Assembly (NCBI GenBank): GCA_963377175.1
Contig: CAUJNA010002768.1
Coordinates: 491,001 to 555,000, forward strand
Source of the DNA: Effrenium voratum
Lineage: Eukaryota > Sar > Dinophyceae > Suessiales > Symbiodiniaceae
Reading direction: 5' to 3'
DNA length: 64,000 nucleotides
This document shows positions 54,403 to 64,000 of this stretch, piece after piece (positions within the stretch are counted from its first letter, which is position 1; every line of letters starts with the position of its first letter). The notes beneath the pieces are model-generated. The model worked only from the letters and a program-made list of their open reading frames with translations, had not been told where the DNA came from and did no database searches. A program made the translations under genes and the position numbers.

Positions 54403-54650
54403 TCAAGGCCTGTGCGAGCGGGCTTTCCAGGCTTCTGGGTTTTTGTGTTACTTTGCAGCCTTCTTCTTTCACAGTTCCTGCAACATTTGGATCACAGGCT
54501 AAGATCTTGGTTTTTCTGCGCAGAAGCATGCAGCTCAGACTCTTCGTCAATAGCACTCTCATCCACAGGGCCCACTAGATTCCTCATACGGTGTTCAAGT
54601 ATTCTTCTTCCTTGTGCAGAGTTTCAATAGCATGGTTGGGTTGCATATCA

Positions 54651-55256
54651 GCGTGTATCAGACCATCTTCAGACACCGAAAACATGCGCCTGCTGCTTTG
54701 CTGGGCTGAAGCTCAACCGCGCGCCTGGCGCGCCCCAGCCCTGAACCACCAACGCTGGTCGCCCCCACGCGCCCAAGCAATCCCAGGCTTGCAGCGTGTG
54801 TCAGACCATCTTCAGACACCGAAAACATGCGCCTGCTGCTTTGCTGGGCTGAAGCTCAACCGCGCGCCTGGCGCGCCCGAGCCCTGAACCACCAACACTG
54901 GTCGCCCCCACGCGCCCAAGCAATCCCAGGCTTGCAGCGTGTATCAGACCATCTTCAGACACCGAAAACATGCGCCTGCTGCTTTGCTGGGCTGAAGCTC
55001 AACCGCGCGCCTGGCGTGCAGGGGTGCCACGTGAGCACCCCAGCCCTGAACCACCAACACTGGCCGCCCCCACGCGCCCAAGCAATCCCAGGCTTGCAGC
55101 GTGCGTCAGACCATCTTCAGACACGGAAAACATGCGCCTGCTGCTTTGCTGGGCTGAAGCTCCTTCTGCTTGAAGCACGCAACCGCGCGCCTGGCGCGCA
55201 GGGGTGCCACGTGAGTACCTGGCACGGCGCCCGTGATTTCTTCTAGCCTTACTGTC
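54651..55256. repeat. 143-bp GC-rich tandem repeat, four copies
   Basis: Copies begin near 54651, 54794, 54937 and 55099 with a GCGTGTATCAGACCATCTTC-type start. Units 1-3 are 143 bp; copy 3 carries a 19-bp extra segment (GGGTGCCACGTGAGCACC region). Peptide repeats in the frames (DHLQTPKTCACCFAG) look incidental. Confidence 0.85.
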
Positions 55257-55277
55257 TTGGGTTGAGCCGTGTTCAGG

Positions 55278-55480
55278 CGACGTGTAAGGTGGAAGAAATC
55301 ACGGGCGTCGTGCCAGGTACTCATGTGGCACCCCTGCCGCGCCAGGCGCGCGGTTGCGTGCTTCAAGCAAAAGGAGCTTCAGCCCAGCAAAGCAGCAGGC
55401 GCATGTTTTCGGTGTCTGAAGATGGTCTGATACACGCTGGAAGCCTGGGATTGCTCGGGCGTGTGGGGGCAACCAGTGAA
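55278..55480. repeat. inverted copy of the 143-bp repeat
   Basis: Reverse complement of roughly 55060-55256, including GTGTCTGAAGATGGTCTGAT and GCCTGGGATTGCT. With copy 4 it forms a hairpin with arms near 190 bp and a loop of only about 20 bp. Confidence 0.85.
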
Positions 55481-56166
55481 ACACTTGGAGGCGTCCTTTG
55501 TCTTGGGATTTCCACAACTCCTGCGCCCTTGTTTAAAAGGGATCGGGTTTGGGAGCGTGATCGGGCGTGCGCAGAGCCCCCCTAAGCGCACAATCTGGCA
55601 ATTGTCGAAGCAGTGTTTGCACTTGTCTTTTAGGACAGCCTCACATTGCGGGCGCAGGGATCCGTTTTGGGGGCACAGATGAAAGGGAGCCATGTAATCG
55701 ATCCAACGACGCTTGTGAATGAAATGCGTTGTAGTCAAGTCACGTCAAGCGCCTAGAAAAAGACCAAAACAAACAGTGAGGTCGAAGACTGCCCTTTCCT
55801 TTTTTGGGTTAGTTTGCATGAACTTCCCCAAACACTTTAACCCAACTGAGCATCTAATTTCAGTAGATTGCTGCAGTGAACACTTTGTAAGACTTTCAGA
55901 CTCCACTGAACACTTGAGCGTACCGCGTTGCGCAATTCGCGTCGCAAGGCCAGCGTTGCGCGTTGCGGGGCGAGTAAGCATCTTACCCTTGCTTTTGCTG
56001 GTTCTGGCGGCTCTTGCACACTCAGTTTCGGTGACGAATTTGGTTCTGGTAGAGGTTAAATTAAATGGGAAACCAGCCCTTAACCACCAACACACCGGGC
56101 TCCAAACCAGTTACCGGGAAGCTGAAATTTGGAGGTCAGTTGGACTTTGCCACTGGCCTGTGCCAG

Positions 56167-56262
56167 GTGCAGCAGTGGTTTTGCCTGGCGCCACACCTGG
56201 AATCGGCGGGATGCGGATGGCGATGTTCGTTGCCCCCAGCTCGAAGAGCTGGTTGCTGCAAG
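56167..56262 (+). CDS. exon of unknown protein
   Basis: Acceptor GCCTGTGCCAG and donor GTAACTGG at 56263. In phase 2, which lets five later exons join without conflict, it reads GFAWRHTWNRRDADGDVRCP then QLEELVAA. RDADGDVRCPQLEEL loosely resembles an EF-hand loop but lacks its first Asp and last Glu. Other frames (VLPGATPGIGGMRMAMFVAP) are open too. Confidence 0.5.
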
Positions 56263-56807
56263 GTAACTGGATTTTCTGCATTCCATGGTGTGTTTGTTTT
56301 CGGGTGCATCCTGCTTCAGCAAGAAAAAGAAACCCATTTGAGGAGCAAGCAAACGGAAACCCATTTGTTTAAAGGACCAGAAACGGCACATTTCTGCGGC
56401 TGTCTGCTTTCAGGGGCGAAACAAGTCAAAACACGTGGCCGGGCTAGCGGGGTCGTATGCACGCCTTGCCAGGCGCGTGTGTTTGCATTTTTGTTTCCGG
56501 GGGACTTGAGTCAAAACGAATTCGCCTTTTAGCTCTTTAACCTTCGCTTTCGGCAACCGTCTACCGAATGGGTGATGTTCCCCATTCGAGAACCTGCTTG
56601 GAACGAAGGGTCTCCGAATGAGGAAGGTACCCCTATCTCTAGTCAAGGCCCCAAGGCCAAATGAATGGTTCCCGTCAATTCCCTTCAGCCCAGCTTCAAA
56701 GCATCCAGATGAATCTTCCTTCGGAGAGGTCTGTTTTGGGTTGATTCTGCTATCTGAAGCACAGCCTTTGTTTCTTTTTGGATCCTTTAATAATGAGGCT
56801 GACTGAG

Positions 56808-56870
56808 TTTGAGGCCAACCAACTTTGGTCGACCGCATCGGGCCATTCTTGGGGCGCTATTGCATTGGAG
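56808..56870 (+). CDS. exon of unknown protein
   Basis: Acceptor GCTGACTGAG and GA donor at 56871 (GAG|GATTTG). In phase 2: LRPTNFGRPHRAILGALLHW. In phase 0: FEANQLWSTASGHSWGAIAL. Phase 2 joins both 56262 and 57415. Confidence 0.45.
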
Positions 56871-57248
56871 GATTTGAACCTACAGAGGGTGAATATATTG
56901 CAGTGCACGACGCTCAGCGCTGGTGGACCTGTCGGCGCAAAATGGGTGTCTTCGGTGTTTGTGTATTTACACCGTCCCTGAACCTTTTGTGTAAGGCGTC
57001 GGGTAATGTTGCCTTTCTGCAACGAAAGTCATCGCAAAGACCGCAAGCCAACAGCAAGGCCACCAATTGGGATGGATGAAGCCCTCATGATGGAAAGAAC
57101 CGCTACTCGTAGATTCTTTCCCTTGAGCTGAGTTTCAGAAGGGTGGGTCTGTTTTTGGGAGGGGACTCGATGTCGTCTAGTTTTCAAGGGAAACCGAAAG
57201 GAAAGCAACAGGGTGACCTTTGGGTGCCTGTGTTCCTTTGAATGGGTT

Positions 57249-57293
57249 TCCCTATCAAAGTAACTTTGGTACTGGTAGTTACTTTGATAGGGA
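57249..57293. repeat. perfect 17-bp hairpin
   Basis: TCCCTATCAAAGTAACT, an 11-base loop, then AGTTACTTTGATAGGGA. Confidence 0.9.
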
Positions 57294-57414
57294 GTCTTTC
57301 CCTTCAGACCCATTGGTTGCTAAATGTGTGGTTTCCCTTCAAATCCTTGGCCCGTTGCGGGCGCGCACGGAAAGACCAAGGTGCCAGTGGCATCCGTGGT
57401 TGTGGCAGTCCTAG

Positions 57415-57466
57415 CCAGCGCGCAGAGGCAGAGCGGGCTCAATTGGCAACCGCCGACAACTGGCGG
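57415..57466 (+). CDS. exon of unknown protein
   Basis: Acceptor GTGGCAGTCCTAG and donor GTAATG at 57467. Frame QRAEAERAQLATADNWR, phase 2 to 0, a charged helix. Joins 58103 in phase. Confidence 0.55.
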
Positions 57467-57469
57467 GTA

Positions 57470-57536
57470 ATGGGAACCCCGGATCTAAGAAGACCTCCTG
57501 GTTGATGAATAGGGGGGTGCCCCTTTTAGCGGGAAT
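57470..57536. repeat. family E repeat, second copy
   Basis: GGGAACCCCGGATCTAAG, CTGGTTGATGAATAGGGG, GCCCCTTTTAGCGGG. Confidence 0.6.
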
Positions 57537-58102
57537 GATTCACTTTTGTGGGTTCCCCTCTATCAGAAGGATGGGGGTTCCCATTAATCGGGAGGTTGTC
57601 AAGTTGCTGGAACCCCTTTGGTTGGTTGACGGGAAGCCCAAAGAAAACCATTGCCAATTCAGAAAATTCGACCCTTTTAGGAAATGACGGACTCCTATTT
57701 TGAGAAAACAATTATATGTGGTGTCATTTGAAGGTACCGTTTTTGGGGCTGGGGCCACAGGGAACCCAAAATGAATCCGCTCAGATGTTGCCGGCTGCCT
57801 GGTGCGCCAAGAGGATCTCACTTTCCAGGCATCGACGTAAAGGAAGAAGCGTCCATTTTCTGGGTCCTTTGGGCAAGTGAGTACTTAGAGTGGAGATTTG
57901 CTTGAGGGATCATCAAGCCCCAGGGTTTATCCAGCCAAATGATGGTTTTCCGTTTGCTGAGATGAACAATTCTGTTTCAATTTCCCCTGTGGGTGTGAAA
58001 AGGAGTCGATTTCGTTACTGGACATATTTCTCATTTGTGCAGGGGACTTAAGCAAATGGAGGGCAGTCAATTACTGAAACCTCCAATCTGTCGCCCTTGC
58101 AG

Positions 58103-58195
58103 GCGACTCTCTCTGCCTTAGTGTCAGAGCGCTGCAGCCTGCTCTATGCAGCCTGGGCCCCCAGTTTGTCCAAACGAGCCGAAGCCCCGAACTGG
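58103..58195 (+). CDS. exon of unknown protein
   Basis: Acceptor CTGTCGCCCTTGCAG and GT donor at 58196 (TGG|GTTCCC). 31 codons, phase 0 to 0: ATLSALVSERCSLLYAAWAP then SLSKRAEAPNW. Strong coding character. Confidence 0.58.
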
Positions 58196-58240
58196 GTTCC
58201 CTGTTGGTCCTTCCAAGTGGTTCAAAAGACGTGGCGGCTC

Positions 58241-58345
58241 GCAGCCGTCCCCTTCTTTTTTTAGGTTTTCAGGGTTTGGTGATGGGGGGTTCCTTTTAGC
58301 CGACTAAACATCAAACTTTTAGCAGGGGATCTGAGCGCAGCCCAG
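58241..58345. repeat. family B element
   Basis: GCAGCCGTCCCCTTC start, CTTTTAGCAGGGGATCTG block, GCAGCCCAG end; lies in the intron after 58195. Confidence 0.65.
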
Positions 58346-58370
58346 TTCAGCAACTTTGAGTTCAAGACAA

Positions 58371-58517
58371 TTCTGTGGATGGTGACGCGAAATCCGCGAG
58401 TCTTCATGAGAATGGAACCATAAAGCTTGTTGGTATTTTCGTTGGGGAATCGAATCTTTCCCTTGAGTTTCTGAACGGTGGGTGCGAGACTCGCGGATTT
58501 TTCAACCATCCGCAGTA
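58371..58517. repeat. family A element, copy 12
   Basis: TTCTGTGGATGGTGACGCGA left, CGCGGATTTTTCAACCATCC and GCAGTA right. AATCCGCGAGTCT and AGACTCGCGGATT make the inverted ends unusually long. Confidence 0.7.
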
Positions 58518-58554
58518 AGCAAGGCCTCAGGTTGCGCTATGATCCGGGGAACAG

Positions 58555-58660
58555 CTGTCGCAGGACGTGCACACCCTCAAGGCGCTGCCGCCCTATCAGG
58601 AAGACCTGGCCTTGCGCGGCGGCCTCTGCAAGGCGGGCGACAGAAACCTTGTGGTTTGGG
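58555..58660 (+). CDS. exon of unknown protein
   Basis: Acceptor CCGGGGAACAG. Frame LSQDVHTLKALPPYQEDLAL, RGGLCKAGDRNLVVW, phase 0 to 1 with a GT donor at 58661. A GC donor at 58633 after GGLCK is possible but leaves the wrong phase for 59029. Confidence 0.58.
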
Positions 58661-59028
58661 GTCCAGCTGGATGCGTTTTGTTGAGCTTCTTCCCATCCGA
58701 TCATCCGGTTCCAGCTTGCGGATTGGATTGTGCTGCTTACGGAGCACGACCTGTGGGACACATGGTTTTGCAATCCTGCAGTATAAGAAGACAACCGAGC
58801 AGATCATGGATTAGGCGGATTACGGATTGTGATTCAACCCCCACGGACTTCGATCAGGCCAGAAAATCCACCAAACAAAAGCGCCGACTCTGTTTTCCCC
58901 CTAGAAACCCACTGGACGCCCGTTTTCCTTTTTGCCGGAAGGGTGCCGATCATTTTACCCATAGAAGCCTACTGAGACCCAGGGGTTTTACCGGTTTGGT
59001 TGGAAGTTTTCGCGCTTGTCGTTTTGAG

Positions 59029-59165
59029 CTGGCGAGGTGGGGAGCGGCTCGGACTTTTTGGAGGAGGTGAAGGAGGCAAAGCTTGGGCGCGACGGTGAGC
59101 CAGGGCCCCAGAGCAAGTCGAGTGAAGGCCCGGCGACTCACCACGACTGTCGCGCCTATTGTTGA
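59029..59165 (+). CDS. last exon of unknown protein, stop TGA
   Basis: Acceptor TCGTTTTGAG; frame GEVGSGSDFLEEVKEAKLGR, DGEPGPQSKSSEGPATHHDC, RAYC, TGA at 59163-59165. Enters phase 1 as left by 58660. An internal GTGAGC at 59094 could be a donor instead. Acidic helix, then a disordered tail. Confidence 0.52.
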
Positions 59166-60950
59166 CCCCAGAAAAAAGTAGAATCCGTCCTATTGATACG
59201 GGGGTGTGAATCCCTACTAAAGGGGACGCCCCCCAATGAAAATCAGCCAGGGGTTCAACAAATCAGGATTTCCATTCTCCAGAATCTGCCAGCTGGAAGG
59301 GAGCTGTTGCAGAGCTTAAGGTATCAAAAGGGAGCTAAGGAGGACATGGTGGCCCAGGCTTTAGAAAACAGCTGGCTGGTTTTTGGGGCTATTTCACCAC
59401 AAAACCAGATAGATGGCAAACGGCAGGTTTCCATGCACCAGCTAGTTAGAAAAACACTGGGTTCTCACTTCCCCCAATGTCTGGACTTGAACTACACTTT
59501 TGGGGAAGGTCAATGCTATAGTAGTTGTTTCCAAGATACAAAACGCTTCGGCTAGAAATCAAGCAGGTGTACTTCCTCAAAGCCCGGGTCATCCGAGAAA
59601 TTAATTACCAGCATGTGGCCGAGAGAAACTGATGGAGATTAAGATGAGGGGTGGGTGCTGAAGACGCCCATACCAACGACCCCCATGCGCAGTTCTTAGC
59701 CTTCGATAGTGCGGGATCGCTGTTCGGGTTTGGGGGACCACAAAACCAAGTTAAGCTATGACCATGGGGAAAGAATGTTGGTACTTCAGCCCCTTGTACT
59801 ACGCGTGTTCGGGTGCAAATCGTGTGGCCTTCAAGCCCGCGGTTGAAACCCATTTGCCAGCGGCGCCGGCAAATCCTTTTCCGCCCTTGGCCAAGTTGCG
59901 CATGTTGATCATGAGTTTGTTTGGTTAACAGGACCTAACAACCGCCCACAAGTGTATGTTTTAGCCCTTACAGTAGACGAAGGTCAACCAAAGGACAGTC
60001 CCAATAAATGGGCGTAGCCACCTTTTTAACGTGAGCCTCAGATAAATCCGGAGAACCCTACTAGTGAGAGGAACTTCCTAATAAAAAAGGGCTTACCACC
60101 CACTGTTTCGTAGAGTCCCCGAAAGAATCCGAACTTATTCCTTACCCGGCAGACTCCTTTTATCCGGGAAACAAGCTCACCGGATTGCACTGAAATCGTG
60201 CTCGCTGTGGGAAAGCCATGCGGGATTTTCTCGAAATGGGATTCGGACCCTATTTTGTAATTGAAGGGAAGCAGAAGCAAAGCCACTGTTGCTTCGGAGA
60301 CCGGGTCCTAATTTGAGACTCCCCAACACGTTTCTCCCGTTGACTTGGCGGAGATTGCTCGGGGTATCGCATATCCAGCGAAAGTTGCACTGTTTGCAGG
60401 GATCAAATGAGCACTGAGTGAAGGTGTGTTTAGAAACTACAGCTCTTTTTTTGATTTCACACTCCGGTTGTTAAAGGAACATTGTTGAACCCCGTTAAGC
60501 GGGAAACAACGCACGTGCTGACCATTGCAACGAAGGTGGAGTCGCAACTCAAAAGGTGCTGGCCTCGAAAGGAGGGTCGGTTGCACCTTATCATGAAAGT
60601 GATCACCATGATCACCCAAAAAGTTAGGGATTTGTGATTTCATTGCTTCGCTCACTCCCAGTGAAACTCTGCACTTTATCTTGTATTTGCTTAAGAAGAG
60701 TTTGTATGTTCCCGTGAGGGGACCAAAGCGCAAATGGAAGCTATTGTTTGAAAGACCATGGGCCTCTTTTTTTGGCGCTTGGCCACATCGATTTGGTGAG
60801 TTATGAAGGGTGGGGACTTCAAGGATCCGACGAGTGTCACAAACTAGGGATCCCAGCCAACGTGGGGTGTCCTTTTGGTTTCCCTTTAAATGGGTGTCCG
60901 AAATCCATTTGGAGAAGCTCCCGCATGAGTGTTACGTTCGGAATCACCAG
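59166..60950. other. intergenic stretch
   Basis: No convincing exon. Open frames on both strands lack matched splice sites. Confidence 0.4.
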
Positions 60951-61087
60951 GCAGTCGCCTCGCTCGGTATCGCACCTAAGGATGCGGGCTTTGGAGTACG
61001 CTGGCGTGCCACTGGTGGCCGTGGGCAAGAAAAGCTGAGGGCACTCGAAAGGCTCAGGCGGTTAAAGCAACATGCTCCAAGTGGGGC
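60951..61087 (+). CDS. exon of unknown protein
   Basis: Acceptor GGAATCACCAG. Frame AVASLGIAPKDAGFGVRWRA, TGGRGQEKLRALERLRRLKQ, HAPSG; GT donor at 61088, where a family D element starts (GTGTCTTTTTTGAGGGTACC). Phase 0 to 2. The basic helix EKLRALERLRRLK is notable; no family recognised. Confidence 0.52.
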
Positions 61088-61180
61088 GTGTCTTTTTTGA
61101 GGGTACCATAGGGTACCCCTTTTTGGTTCCAAAGGGACACCACCCTTTTAAGGGAGTCCCCGAAAACAGAGAAGTTTCAG
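61087..61180. repeat. family D element starting at a splice donor
   Basis: GTGTCTTTTTTGAGGGTACC at the donor of the preceding exon; TTTTAAGGGAGTCCCCG near its right end. Confidence 0.55.
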
Positions 61181-61272
61181 CTTTCATTCAAGGGATCGGT
61201 CAACGAACACAGATGGGGTCTGTTAGAGAGGTGCGGCCCGAGAGTGATGGGCCAAAGGGCCTCAGTTTTCAG

Positions 61273-61317
61273 CAGCAAGCTCGGAAAAAGGACGGCGTGC
61301 AGCGAAACAGAAACAAG
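61273..61317 (+). CDS. exon of unknown protein
   Basis: Acceptor CTCAGTTTTCAG and GT donor at 61318. In phase 2, fitting both neighbours: SKLGKRTACSETET. In phase 0: QQARKKDGVQRNRNK. Confidence 0.45.
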
Positions 61318-61603
61318 GTTGCTCCAAACCTCTCAAAGATGTTTCTCTTGTTCTACACATTCAAGGGTACCCAATCCTTGTCCAACAGCAAGCTTGCTTC
61401 TTTGGTCGTTTCCAGATGGACAGAACTGCGAGTAGAAATTGACCGAGCAAAATGAGTTGTGTGCCTTTCGTTGCCCATGCTGTAAACGCAAGGAATTGCC
61501 CTGAGCTGGGCGGGGCGTTCGACCAAAATGGCCGAATTCAACTGCGTGCTTCTGATCTGAGTCGTTCCCCCGGAGCTAGCACAAGATGAATCTCTTTTTG
61601 CAG

Positions 61604-61657
61604 GCGGTCAAAGCGCAAGAGCGTTCCGATCAAATGCACATATCATCGCATCTATGG
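61604..61657 (+). CDS. exon of unknown protein
   Basis: Acceptor CTCTTTTTGCAG and full consensus donor GTATGTAAG at 61658. In phase 2: RSKRKSVPIKCTYHRIY. In phase 0: AVKAQERSDQMHISSHLW. Confidence 0.52.
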
Positions 61658-61989
61658 GTATGTAAGTTTTGCCGATCGTGCTTGTTGAGATGACTAGCAA
61701 GCGCTCGGTGCTTCCAAGCATTCGCCCTGGCCGCTGCATTTCTCAGATTTCAGAGCAGAGAGAAGCCCTATCACAGCGGGCAACTCAGTCAAGCCGTGGT
61801 AAGAGTTAAGCCTTATGAGCAACCCAAAGGTTCCTGTTGGTTTGTTTTTGTTTTTGATTTTGTGTCCTTTGGTATCCTACCCTTCCAGGATCTTTGGAGC
61901 AACCCAGTTGGATTCAGACCCTTTGGAACGAAACCACCCATCCGGTTCATTTGTGGGGAGAACCCGGATTTTGGCTTGGTGACTTGACA

Positions 61990-62092
61990 TACTGTGGCTG
62001 GGCAAACTCCTGCACCAGTTGGGATGGACAAAACCTACATTTGTTGGGATAAAGCACCTACCAACTGGTGCAATGTTTCCCCGTCCACGGTA
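61990..62092. repeat. family A element, copy 13
   Basis: TACTGTGGCTGGGCAAACTC left, GTTTCCCCGTCCACGGTA right; TA at both ends. Confidence 0.7.
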
Positions 62093-62289
62093 GTTGTTGT
62101 TGGATAGTTTTCGGTTTGACCGAAGCAACTGACAATCAGCAAAGCAAATTTGCAGGGGTCAAGTTGACAATCCGAGGATAGCCAAGCTAGGATGGCAAGC
62201 GTGATGGTCCCTTTCAATGTCATTCGCTTTGACTCCGTGGAGATCGATCGTTTACCCCCGAAGCGGCGAAAGTCGGCCACATTTTGCAG

Positions 62290-62368
62290 GGGTGTCAGTC
62301 ACTTCGACCAATGCAGTGAACAAGGGTCTCTGGCACTTCGCAAGTCGCTTGTGCTGATTCCCCCGTGC
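62290..62368 (+). CDS. exon of unknown protein
   Basis: Acceptor CCACATTTTGCAG and donor GTAAAC at 62369. Frame GVSHFDQCSEQGSLALRKSL then VLIPPC, phase 2 to 0, in phase with 61657. The frame is also open upstream (VPFNVIRFDSVEIDRLPPKR), so a longer exon is possible. Confidence 0.48.
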
Positions 62369-62654
62369 GTAAACCATAGACCTGCAGTGGTGCACTTGTC
62401 CCCTTTAGATCAACTAAGTGCGGTGACGGTCAACAGCAACTTCCAGCGTTTTTTTTGCCGGAATCGCTTTTTTTCCCCATGGTCATCCAAGACGGTCCGG
62501 GCCAAACCTTTTCCGCATGTAAGACCGGATGTGAGGCTCTCCAGCGTCAAAAGGGGGCTTGTGCACATGGGCATTTCTCCAAATAGGAGGACCCCACAAA
62601 TGGTTGCTGGCGAGCCTCAAACACACGCGCATGCGGTTCGGTCAAAATTTCCAG

Positions 62655-62712
62655 CACCCTATGATGCATTTGGGGACATGGAGGGCTCGCGTTTTGGTTC
62701 GCCAGAAACCAG
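62655..62712 (+). CDS. candidate exon, unknown protein
   Basis: Acceptor AAAATTTCCAG and GC donor at 62713 (CCAG|GCATAT). Frame PYDAFGDMEGSRFGSPET in phase 1, or HPMMHLGTWRARVLVRQKP in phase 0. Confidence 0.35.
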
Positions 62713-64000
62713 GCATATCCCAATCCAGCTCCTCGACGGGTGCGCAGGGGGATTTTGGCTTTAGATCCCAAGAGGTGGAAGATGGTGGAAGCTGACGATA
62801 TTGAAGCGGCTGTGGGACCTCCAGAGTGGTCATGCACTCCGGACTGACCTTGTCAAGTCCTTGATGGGACGCTCGAAGTGGACATTCTTGAATGATCCAA
62901 AATACATGGACTCCTTTAGCGGAAACCAGTCATTTTGACTGTGGGTCACATGGGCGTGACTTGTTTTGCCCTATATAGCTGTGTATGCAGTTCCCAGTGT
63001 TTAACACAGAATGACAAAACCCGCAAAAGGGGCACACAAAGAACACATGTATTTGTTTATTTTCTCCGGATCCCCTCTTAGACAACTGATTGTTGGTAAT
63101 TTATGGAAGACCAACCGAAGGACAAAACACCTACCTGGAGGTTCTTCCTCTTGGCTAACAGGGCGGGATGCCAAGATTACGGTATGCGGTATGCATGGTA
63201 TATGCATGATATGGGCCACCATCAACCCAGGTAGTTGAAGGTCAGTAGTAAACATTCCCAGCCAAAAATCGGAGCAGATTGCCGCGGTGCATGTCCTTGG
63301 GTAGACCACGTTACCAGGTTTGATTATGACTTTCAATAGCCCATCGGTAGCTGTTGATGTTTCCGACGGCATGGGTGTACCAACCTGACAAAATCAGGGC
63401 AGTTCTCCTGGGTCTTCTTAGTTTCCCGAAGCGAATCGACCTTTCAGCCTTTTGGGTTTGCCTTTTCGGCCCATGTTTGACCAATGTCTCTAAAGGTGGT
63501 AACCTGCTATTTCCAGGTCGGTGTGAGACAGATTCTCCTCACACTTCCAAGTTTTTTTACGGGGGTTTCCTGGCTTCCGTGTATATGGGCAACTACAAAA
63601 AATGAATGGCCCTGCAACGCTTGTTCAGCATTTTTTGCAGGGTTTCCTTCATGTCCCTTTTTGGAACCTTCAAAAGAGGCAGTTTCAGGCAAACCCACAA
63701 GTAGATTCATCAGCCTTTGACTCAGGGAACTCCGAACGTGCCCCCTCTTTCAAGACAACTACTTCCCCTGCTCTTCAGTTTTTTGAAGGGCCCGAAGTGA
63801 CTTCCTTGCGTCTCCGCAAGGCGTCATGGCGCGCAGGCGCATGGAGTGTGCGGCAAGGGACCCGGCTTCTGGGGGGGGAGGGGGCTTTTTGAGGCGAAGG
63901 GTGCCCCTTTTTGGGGTTGGTTTAAAGGCAGCCACAGGAAGGCATATTGTTTTGGGAGCCCATCTTTTGACACATACCCAATTCTCACTTCCCGTGTCGA
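62713..64000. other. no clear gene
   Basis: Only a GC-rich stretch near 63795-63870 looks coding in several frames (for example LASPQGVMARRRMECAARDP); its splice sites are unclear. The gene at 60951 probably continues beyond the window. Confidence 0.35.

Noticed and set aside
54590..55250. Peptide-repeat protein (DHLQTPKTCACCFAG units)
   Set aside because: The frame shifts between copies and no splice sites or start support it; the repeat is better seen as DNA-level.
61452..61589. 45-codon ORF MSCVPFVAHAVNARNCPELG ... ending TGA
   Set aside because: Coding-like, but it lies in the intron between two exons that already join in phase (61317 and 61604), and it has no evident acceptor.
1..64000. 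CRISPR arrays, rRNA genes, bacterial operons or phage genes
   Set aside because: None seen; the repeats are tandem, dispersed or inverted, and the genes are intron-rich.

Overview
The window looks like nuclear DNA of a dinoflagellate, most likely a Symbiodiniaceae-type genome. The evidence is indirect but strong. The one gene I can name is cut into nine exons of 35-85 bp by introns of 0.5-2.7 kb. Its splice donors are GC (4), GA (3) and GT (1), and GA donors are hardly known outside dinoflagellates. All coding signal I can support lies on the + strand, as in dinoflagellate unidirectional gene clusters. There are no bacterial-style genes; long open frames are mostly chance frames in GC-rich DNA.

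The recognised gene is a PPIL3-type cyclophilin (peptidyl-prolyl isomerase). Its nine exons run from 26255 to 37066 and join without a phase conflict into 162 codons from ATG to TGA, close to the 161 residues of human PPIL3. About 40 other exons were called from AG acceptor, open frame, codon character and GT/GC/GA donor. Several runs join in a consistent phase: 18251-25422 (stop TAA, the gene just upstream of PPIL3), 9788-12001, 39834-41498, 44275-45422, 51494-52331 (stop TAG), 56167-59165 (stop TGA) and 60951-62368. I do not recognise these proteins. Because this DNA is GC-rich, two or three frames are often open, so individual frames are less certain than exon positions.

The rest is intronic and intergenic DNA full of short non-autonomous elements. 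Family A (13 copies) has inverted ends beginning CTGTGGATGG, usually flanked by TA. Family B (about 10 copies, ~110 bp) ends in a CTTTTAGCAGGGGATC block and GACAGCCCAG. Family C has ends reading CTTGCTGGTGCTCAGCAGGGAATGA over about 24 bp, one copy with a TTGA duplication. Family D consists of foldback elements starting GGGTGTGTCTTTTTTGAGGG, at least one of which appears to coincide with an entire intron.

Larger repeat structures are a ~535-bp tandem array (14.7-17.0 kb), a CCCCG array of about 280 bp bracketed by an inverted copy of an intron/exon junction (48.7-49.25 kb), and a 143-bp GC-rich tandem repeat followed by a large inverted copy (54.65-55.48 kb). AT-rich islands stand out at 0.46-0.8, 8.4-9.5, 22.4-22.6 and 27.7-27.9 kb; the second carries an exon of quite different codon use.
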